This document shows, one piece after another, positions 7,760-11,947 of a stretch of 11,947 nt of DNA; positions within the stretch are counted from its first letter, which is position 1, and each line of letters opens with the position of its first letter. The stretch comes from Actinomycetes bacterium (lineage in GTDB: Bacteria > Actinomycetota > Actinomycetes > Actinomycetales > Cellulomonadaceae), in the NCBI GenBank assembly GCA_023418375.1, contig JAEZZV010000277.1:1-11947 (forward strand). The letters run 5' to 3'. The notes beneath the pieces were generated by a model. It made no database searches. It saw nothing but the letters and a program-made list of their open reading frames with translations, and was not told the origin of the DNA. The position numbers were made by a program, and so were the translations under genes.

Positions 7760-8035
7760 TCAGCCGAGCAGCTCGGCCAGGCGCGTGCGCGCGGCGGCCT
7801 CGGCACCGGCGTCGGGCAGGTCGAGGGCGACGGTCTTGTCGCGCGAGGTGACGCCCGTGACCAGCGTGACCTGGCGGCGTCGGAGGCCGAACGCCTCCGA
7901 GACGGCTGCGAGCGCCGCCTCCGTGGCCGCACCGTCCACGGCCCGGGCGCCCACGGCGACGACGAGCCGCTCGCCGTGCGCCCCACCGACCCGGGTGCGC
8001 GAGGCGCCGGGCCGCACGCGGATGTCCACCTTCAC
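7760..8035 (-). CDS. DUF167/YggU family protein
   Basis: A 91-residue cytoplasmic protein. The opening KVDIRVRPGASRTRVGG, the middle VDGAATEAALAAVSEAFGL, and the strand-turn region VTLVTGVTSRDKTVALDL match the DUF167 (YggU/C15orf40) fold, a small alpha/beta protein of unknown function. Length is normal for the family. The start is GTG at 8035, with GGGAGGA (8043-8049) 7 nt upstream; the longer open frame to 8146 would overlap the malate dehydrogenase gene and is rejected. It begins 25 nt after the mdh stop on the same strand, so it is probably the last gene of that transcript. A 15-bp tandem repeat follows directly in a different reading frame. Confidence 0.8.
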   Translation of the reverse strand: MKVDIRVRPGASRTRVGGAHGERLVVAVGARAVDGAATEAALAAVSEAFGLRRRQVTLVTGVTSRDKTVALDLPDAGAEAAARTRLAELLG

Positions 8036-8060
8036 GGGTCCATCCTCCCGCGCGGGGTGG

Positions 8061-9059
8061 CTAGACCAGACCGAGCTCGCGGACCGCGTCGCGCTCCTCG
8101 ACGAGCTCGGCGACGGAGGCGTCGATCCGGCCGCGCGAGAACTCATTCAGCTCGAGACCCTGGACGATCTCCCACCGGCCGTCGCGCGAGACCACCGGGT
8201 AGGACGACACCAGGCCCTCGGGCACGCCGTACGAGCCGTCGGACACGATGGCAGCCGACGTCCAGTCGCCCTCGGGCGTGCCGTGCACCCACGTGTGGAT
8301 GTGGTCGATGGCCGCGTTCGCGGCCGACGCCGCCGACGACGCCCCCCGCGCCTCGATGATCGCCGCGCCCCGGCGCGCCACGGTCGGGATGAACGTGTGC
8401 TCGACCCAGTGCTGGTCGAGCACCTCGGGGGCCGGGCGGTCGCCGATCGTGGCGTGGAAGATGTCGGGGTACTGCGTCGCCGAGTGGTTGCCCCAGATGG
8501 TCACCCGGCGGATCGCGCTGACCGGCATGCCGGTCTTGGTGGCGAGCTGCGACAGGGCCCGGTTGTGGTCCAGGCGGGTCATCGCGGTGAACCGGTCGGC
8601 GGGCACGTCCGGCGCGTGCGAGGCCGCGATCAGGGCGTTGGTGTTCGCCGGGTTGCCGACGACGAGCACCCGCACGTCGCTCGCCGCGCCCGCGTTGATG
8701 GCCTCGCCCTGCGGCCCGAAGATGCCGCCGTTCGCCTCGAGCAGGTCGCCGCGCTCCATGCCAGGCCCGCGCGGGCGGGCGCCGACCAGAAGGGCGACGC
8801 CGACGCCGTCGAACGCCTTGCGGGCGTCGTCGAAGATGTCGACCGACTCGAGCGCCGGGAACGCGCAGTCCGCGAGTTCCATCGCGGTCCCCTCGGCGGC
8901 CTTGACCGCCTGCGGGATCTCCAGCAGGCGCAGCCGGACGGGCGTGCCGGCACCCAGCATGGCTCCGGACGCGATCCGGAACAGCAGCGCGTACCCGATC
9001 TGGCCGGCTGCACCGGTCACGGTGACGGTGACCGGCGCGGTCTCGGTGGTTCCCGTCAT
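8061..9059 (-). CDS. mdh: Malate dehydrogenase (NAD-dependent)
   Basis: A 332-residue cytoplasmic enzyme that oxidises malate to oxaloacetate with NAD in the TCA cycle. Visible motifs: Rossmann GAAGQIGY (16-23); LLEIPQ with an acidic residue (E47) where NAD ribose binds; mobile-loop GARPRGPGMERGDLLEAN with R95; VVGNPANTNA (133-142); TRLDHNRA with R162 and D164; and catalytic H192 in WGNHSATQYPD. This is the MDH type found in actinobacteria and proteobacteria such as Streptomyces, and the length is normal. The ATG at 9059 has GAAGGAG 5 nt upstream. The gene starts 49 nt after the isocitrate dehydrogenase stop with no terminator between them, and the DUF167 gene follows 25 nt later, so the three are likely co-transcribed. 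Confidence 0.96.
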   Translation of the reverse strand: MTGTTETAPVTVTVTGAAGQIGYALLFRIASGAMLGAGTPVRLRLLEIPQAVKAAEGTAMELADCAFPALESVDIFDDARKAFDGVGVALLVGARPRGPGMERGDLLEANGGIFGPQGEAINAGAASDVRVLVVGNPANTNALIAASHAPDVPADRFTAMTRLDHNRALSQLATKTGMPVSAIRRVTIWGNHSATQYPDIFHATIGDRPAPEVLDQHWVEHTFIPTVARRGAAIIEARGASSAASAANAAIDHIHTWVHGTPEGDWTSAAIVSDGSYGVPEGLVSSYPVVSRDGRWEIVQGLELNEFSRGRIDASVAELVEERDAVRELGLV

Positions 9060-9108
9060 GGTGCTCCTTCGGACGTCGTCGGCCGGTGGGCCCGGGAGGT
9101 CGAGCAGG

Positions 9109-10326
9109 TCAGGCGAGGCGGGCGCCCAGGTTCGTGTCGAGCGCCGCCAGGAACTCCTCGGTGGTCAGCCACGGGGTGTCGCGGCCGACCAGGAGCGCGA
9201 GGTCCTTGGTCATGGCCCCGCCCTCGACGGTCGTCACGACCATATCTTCGAGCGTCTCGGCGAAGCCGACCACCTCGGGGGTGCCGTCGAGCTTGCCGCG
9301 GTGCGCCAGGCCGCGCGTCCACGCGTAGATCGACGCGATCGGGTTGGTCGAGGTCGGCTGGCCCGCCTGGTGCTGCCGGTAGTGGCGGGTGACCGTGCCG
9401 TGCGCGGCCTCGGCCTCGACGGTGCGGCCGTCGGGGGTCATCAGCACGCTCGTCATGAGGCCCAGCGAGCCGAAGCCCTGCGCGACGGTGTCGGACTGCA
9501 CGTCGCCGTCGTAGTTCTTGCAGGCCCAGACGTAGCCGCCCTCCCACTTCATGGCAGCGGCGACCATGTCGTCGATGAGGCGGTGCTCGTAGGTGATCCC
9601 GGCGGCCTCGAACTGCGCCTTGTACTCGGTCTCGTACACGTCGGCGAAGATGTCCTTGAAGGCGCCGTCGTACGCCTTGAGGATCGTGTTCTTGGTCGAC
9701 AGGTAGACCGGGTAGCCGCGCTGCAGGCCGTAAGCGAACGACGCGCGGGCGAAGTCGCGGATGGACTTCGTGAAGTTGTACATGCCCATCGCGACGCCCC
9801 CCTCCTCGGGGAAGCGGATCACCTCGTGCTGGATCGGCTCGGAGCCGTCCTCCGGGGTGAACGTCAACGTGAGCGTGCCGGGGCGGTCGACCTTGAAGTT
9901 CGTGGCGCGGTACTGGTCGCCGAACGCGTGGCGGCCGATGACGATCGGCTTGGTCCAGCCGGGCACCAGCCGCGGGATCGTCGAGATGATGATCGGCTCT
10001 CGGAAGACGACGCCGCCGAGGATGTTGCGGATGGTCCCGTTCGGGGACAGCCACATCTTCTTCAGGCCGAACTCCGCGACGCGCGCCTCGTCCGGCGTGA
10101 TGGTGGCGCACTTGACGCCGACGCCGTGCTCCTTGATGGCGTGCGCCGCGTCGACCGTCACCTGGTCGTCGGTGGCGTCGCGGTTCTCGATCGACAGGTC
10201 GTAGTAGCGCAGGTCCACGTCGAGGTACGGGTGGATGAGGCGGTCCTTGATGGCCTGCCAGATGATGCGGGTCATCTCGTCGCCGTCGAGCTCGACGACG
10301 GGGCCGGCCACCTTGATCTTCGCCAT
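9109..10326 (-). CDS. icd: NADP-dependent isocitrate dehydrogenase (homodimeric, eukaryotic-like type)
   Basis: A 405-residue cytoplasmic enzyme converting isocitrate to 2-oxoglutarate and CO2 while making NADPH. The opening KVAGPVVELDGDEMTRIIW is diagnostic of the type II dimeric IDH group. Substrate residues are in LSPNGTIRN (93-101), R109 in FREP and R132 in GRHAFGDQYR; K212 (STKNT) and Y139 are the expected catalytic pair; D252, D275 and D279 are candidates for metal binding. HGTVTRHYRQHQ (309-320), with R314 and H315, is the NADP 2'-phosphate site and supports NADP specificity. The ATG at 10326 fits the family start and follows GGGAGAAG. The upstream open frame is a non-family extension through the promoter and is rejected. 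It is first in the icd-mdh-DUF167 group and divergent from the aquaporin gene. Confidence 0.96.
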   Translation of the reverse strand: MAKIKVAGPVVELDGDEMTRIIWQAIKDRLIHPYLDVDLRYYDLSIENRDATDDQVTVDAAHAIKEHGVGVKCATITPDEARVAEFGLKKMWLSPNGTIRNILGGVVFREPIIISTIPRLVPGWTKPIVIGRHAFGDQYRATNFKVDRPGTLTLTFTPEDGSEPIQHEVIRFPEEGGVAMGMYNFTKSIRDFARASFAYGLQRGYPVYLSTKNTILKAYDGAFKDIFADVYETEYKAQFEAAGITYEHRLIDDMVAAAMKWEGGYVWACKNYDGDVQSDTVAQGFGSLGLMTSVLMTPDGRTVEAEAAHGTVTRHYRQHQAGQPTSTNPIASIYAWTRGLAHRGKLDGTPEVVGFAETLEDMVVTTVEGGAMTKDLALLVGRDTPWLTTEEFLAALDTNLGARLA

Positions 10327-10351
10327 GCGCGTGCTTCTCCCTCGTGTGCTG

Positions 10352-10380
10352 CCGGCCCGCGGGGGCCGGACGTCCGGCCC
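10352..10380. promoter_or_regulatory. 18-bp perfect palindrome with a competing stem, upstream of icd
   Basis: GGGCCGGACGTCCGGCCC (10363-10380) is a perfect palindrome. CCGGCCC recurs at 10352-10358, so GGGCCGG (10363-10369) can pair either with that copy (4-nt loop) or with the copy at 10374-10380. If transcribed in the icd leader, these would be mutually exclusive hairpins about 25 nt before the start codon. As DNA it would be a strong operator next to the predicted transcription start. Confidence 0.5.
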
Positions 10381-10381
10381 A

Positions 10382-10399
10382 AGATTACTCGACGTCGAG
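10382..10399 (-). promoter_or_regulatory. Possible icd -10 box and a 12-bp palindrome
   Basis: On the minus strand, TAATCT (10387-10382) fits the TANNNT -10 pattern and would start icd transcription near 10375, within the 18-bp palindrome. Directly upstream, CTCGACGTCGAG (10388-10399) is a perfect 12-bp palindrome lying in the -35 to -10 spacer. No clear -35 is seen. Confidence 0.35.
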
Positions 10400-10420
10400 A
10401 GATCCTTCCGCCGGGGCGGC

Positions 10421-10442
10421 CACGCACAGCGCACGCACAGCG
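10421..10442. repeat. Two tandem 11-bp repeats upstream of the aquaporin gene
   Basis: CACGCACAGCG occurs twice without a gap (10421-10431 and 10432-10442), 87 nt before the aquaporin start. The 11-bp spacing is one helical turn, as for side-by-side regulator half-sites. A CATGAT -10-like box (10485-10490) lies downstream, but no -35 is convincing. Confidence 0.6.
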
Positions 10443-10528
10443 GCTCCGGCGTCGGCTCGCCCCGCCGGGTCCACGGCCCCGTGGCATGATCGGGCCCGTC
10501 CACCGCTCGCCATGCCGAAGGGACGACC

Positions 10529-11494
10529 ATGTCCTCCGCCCCCGCCCCCGCCTTGCCGACTCCGCCCGGCACCGCCGTCGAGCCGCACCTGCTCGGAGAG
10601 GCGGGCGTGACCGAGGCGCCGCAGGTCAGCCTCCTCACGCGCGTCGGCGCCGAGCTGCTCGGCACCTTCGCCCTCGTGCTGACGATCCTCGGCACCGCGC
10701 TCTACGGCTCCCTCACCCAGATCGGCACGCTCGGCGTGGCGCTGGCCACCGCGCTGGTGCTCGCCGGGCTCATCGCCGCCTTCGGCCACGTCTCGGGCGG
10801 GCACTTCAACCCGGCCGTGAGCCTCGGCGCCGCGCTCGCCGGGCGCGTGTCGTTCCTCGACATGCTGCTGTACTGGGTCGCCCAGGTCGTCGGCGCGCTG
10901 CTCGCCGCGCTGGTGCTCGTCGTCGCGATCCCGAAGGGCCTCGCCGGCGTCCTGACCGGCAACACCGAGGCGGGGACCGCCGAGCTCTTCGCCACGGTCG
11001 CCAACGGCTGGGGCGAGCAGTCCCCGCTCGGCGTGGCCTCGACCGGGCAGTACGTCTTCGACCTGCGCACCGCCCTGATCATGGAGGTCGTCGCAACCGC
11101 GGTCTTCGTGGCCGTCATCCTCGGCGTCACCGGCCGCAAGGCGGCGGCGTCCACCGCCCCGTTCGCGATCGGCGGCACGCTCGGCGCGATGATCCTGGTC
11201 ACCGCGCTGGTCACCAACGGCGGCCTCAACCCGGCGCGCTCGACGGCCGCGGCGATCTTCGCCGGCGGGGACGCCATCGGCCAGCTCTGGCTCTTCTGGG
11301 TGGCCCCGCTCATCGGCGCCGCGATCGTCGGCCTGCTGGTGCTCGCGTTCGCGCCCGCCCCGCCCGCGGCCTACGACGCCGACGCGTACGACCCGGACCT
11401 CGACGGCCCGGAGGACGACGTCGTCGTCACCGAGGAGGACGTCGTCGTGGTCACCGAGGACGCCGTCGTCACCACGGACGACGAGCGCGCCTGA
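10529..11494 (+). CDS. MIP-family channel, AqpZ-like aquaporin with divergent filter
   Basis: A 321-residue inner-membrane channel. Six membrane helices span about residues 38-275, with two half-helices carrying NPA boxes HFNPAVS (92-98) and GLNPARS (232-238). NGWGEQSP (159-166) and the STA-AIF-GG-A-GQLW-FWV-P block (238-260) are close to E. coli AqpZ. Aligning from the NPA boxes, the aromatic/Arg filter of AqpZ (F43, H174, T183, R189) becomes T74, I222, G231 and R237: three of four positions differ, and they do not match the GlpF set (W, G, F, R) either. The solute is therefore uncertain. A 37-residue Pro/Ala-rich N-extension and a roughly 45-residue acidic C-tail with DVVVTEE-type repeats are extra to the usual 230-250 residues. 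The ATG at 10529 follows AAGGGA by 6 nt. It is divergent from icd and convergent with the DUF3017 gene. Confidence 0.9.
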   Translation: MSSAPAPALPTPPGTAVEPHLLGEAGVTEAPQVSLLTRVGAELLGTFALVLTILGTALYGSLTQIGTLGVALATALVLAGLIAAFGHVSGGHFNPAVSLGAALAGRVSFLDMLLYWVAQVVGALLAALVLVVAIPKGLAGVLTGNTEAGTAELFATVANGWGEQSPLGVASTGQYVFDLRTALIMEVVATAVFVAVILGVTGRKAAASTAPFAIGGTLGAMILVTALVTNGGLNPARSTAAAIFAGGDAIGQLWLFWVAPLIGAAIVGLLVLAFAPAPPAAYDADAYDPDLDGPEDDVVVTEEDVVVVTEDAVVTTDDERA

Positions 11495-11514
11495 CCGGCC
11501 CCTGGCGGCCGGTC
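11493..11514. terminator. Bidirectional terminator shared by the aquaporin and DUF3017 genes
   Basis: GACCGGCC (11493-11500) and GGCCGGTC (11507-11514) form a perfect 8-bp stem with a 6-nt loop. The arms overlap both convergent stop codons: TGA at 11492-11494 on the plus strand and TAG at 11516-11514 on the minus strand. No T-tract. Confidence 0.65.
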
Positions 11515-11843
11515 TAGACGTCCCCGGGCGCCTGACCGGCCGCCTGACCCGTCCGTGACACGCTTCCGGTGCCCGAGGAGACACCGGGGGTGAGGGTCAG
11601 CGTGGCGATCGCCGCGGCGAGCGCGAGGAGCACCGCGGCGTCCTGCCACGTCGAGCGCACCGCCACGCCCTCGGGACGGCGCCCGCGGCGCAGCACGCGG
11701 GCCACGGCGGCCCCGGCCAGGGTGACCACGAGGACCTCGAGCCCCTCGGCCGCGCCCACCAGGTAGGCGGCGCCGACCGCGACGAGCAGCCCGCCGACGA
11801 CCACCCAGAGCGCGGGTGCCCGGTGCCGCTCCTCCTCCGTCAC
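11514..11843 (-). CDS. DUF3017 family membrane protein
   Basis: A 109-residue integral membrane protein with three hydrophobic helices (about residues 10-29, 34-51 and 66-87), an RRGRRP basic loop after the second, and a short Gly/Ala-rich tail. Size, helix pattern and the nearby mdh match DUF3017, a family confined to actinobacteria and commonly found between folD and mdh; the function is unknown. The GTG start at 11843 has no Shine-Dalgarno sequence, but TAACCT (a TANNNT -10 box) ends 7 nt upstream, so the mRNA is probably leaderless. There is no better internal start. The last codons share a 14-bp perfect repeat with the end of the aquaporin gene. Confidence 0.75.
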   Translation of the reverse strand: MTEEERHRAPALWVVVGGLLVAVGAAYLVGAAEGLEVLVVTLAGAAVARVLRRGRRPEGVAVRSTWQDAAVLLALAAAIATLTLTPGVSSGTGSVSRTGQAAGQAPGDV

Positions 11844-11850
11844 GTCGGCC

Positions 11851-11860
11851 AGGTTACCGT
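11851..11860. promoter_or_regulatory. Overlapping divergent -10 boxes for two leaderless genes
   Basis: AGGTTACCGT contains TACCGT on the plus strand (11855-11860) and TAACCT on the minus strand (11856-11851). Both hexamers begin at the same TA step (11855-11856). Each is followed by exactly 7 nt and then a GTG start codon (plus at 11868, minus at 11843). No Shine-Dalgarno sequence precedes either gene in the 24-bp gap. -35 boxes are not recognisable. Confidence 0.5.
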
Positions 11861-11867
11861 TGGCGAC

Positions 11868-11947
11868 GTGCCCGACGACCGCCCGACGCCGCCGTCCTCG
11901 GTGGTCGTCGTCGGCGGCGGGCTGGCCGCGGCGGCCGCGGTGGCGGC
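11868..11947 (+). CDS. Partial N-terminus, probable FAD/NAD(P)-binding oxidoreductase
   Basis: Only 26 codons are inside the window. After a Pro/Asp-rich lead, VVVVGGGLAAAAAVA is a hydrophobic beta strand followed by a glycine turn and an Ala-rich helix. This is the dinucleotide-binding start of a Rossmann fold, as in ferredoxin reductase-like flavoproteins; the third Gly of GxGxxG is Ala. A precise family cannot be named. The GTG at 11868 is supported by the TANNNT -10 box 7 nt upstream, which implies a leaderless transcript divergent from the DUF3017 gene. Confidence 0.45.
   Translation, partial: MPDDRPTPPSSVVVVGGGLAAAAAVA

Noticed and set aside
10327..10528. Metabolite riboswitch in the icd/aquaporin divergent region
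   Set aside because: The hairpins are simple palindromes and no conserved core of a known riboswitch class could be recognised.
8248..11517. A 1089-codon plus-strand frame over mdh, icd and the aquaporin gene
   Set aside because: The three underlying genes carry clear family motifs in other frames, and this frame has none.
10385..11584. A 399-codon minus-strand frame opposite the aquaporin gene
   Set aside because: It is a Glu/Arg/Gly-rich mirror of the channel gene with no membrane pattern or motif.
1..11947. CRISPR arrays, insertion sequences, prophage, tRNA or rRNA genes
   Set aside because: No spaced direct repeats, transposase-like or phage-like protein, terminal inverted repeats around a gene, or cloverleaf or rRNA sequence was seen.

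Overview
The window is very GC-rich DNA with actinobacterial features: dense genes, GTG starts, TANNNT-type -10 boxes, and G+C-only hairpins where genes converge. A secreted starch-degrading enzyme with X25 modules next to a TCA-cycle cluster (DUF3017, icd, mdh) suggests a polysaccharide-degrading Micrococcales member, such as a Cellulomonas relative. That placement is an inference from gene content, not from a marker gene.

Layout. (1) 58-5943, minus: one very large secreted amylopullulanase carrying an alpha-amylase domain, three X25 starch-binding-type modules and a type I pullulanase domain. (2) 5944-6115: its control region, with a TTGC/GCAA palindrome between the likely -35 and -10 boxes and a second palindrome just downstream. 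(3) 6116-6472, plus: a small NTF2/SnoaL-like protein. It converges, through GC hairpins, on (4) 6531-7583, minus: a lipoprotein esterase of the alpha/beta-hydrolase fold. (5) 7584-7759: a 176-bp gap with two dyads and a 15-bp tandem repeat. (6) 10326 to 7760, minus: NADP-isocitrate dehydrogenase, malate dehydrogenase and a DUF167/YggU protein, closely spaced and probably co-transcribed. (7) 10327-10528: a divergent control region with strong palindromes. (8) 10529-11494, plus: an AqpZ-like aquaporin with a changed selectivity filter and a repetitive acidic tail. It converges, through a perfect hairpin, on (9) 11516-11843 (minus), a DUF3017 membrane protein. (10) From 11868, plus: the first 26 codons of a probable FAD/NAD(P)-binding protein. 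Genes 9 and 10 appear to share an overlapping divergent -10 box and may be leaderless.

How the genes work together. The amylopullulanase would cut both alpha-1,4 and alpha-1,6 bonds of starch, glycogen or pullulan outside the cell, and its promoter looks built for a LacI/MalR-type sugar-responsive repressor. icd and mdh encode two TCA-cycle steps. The other genes have no evident shared pathway.

No mobile element, CRISPR array, tRNA or rRNA was seen, and most genes are ordinary core genes. I did not find a convincing new multi-gene system. The observations most worth following up are the aquaporin pore substitutions and tail, the symmetric divergent leaderless promoter, the amylopullulanase promoter palindromes and tryptophan-rich tail, and the 15-bp repeat whose variation is confined almost entirely to one codon position.
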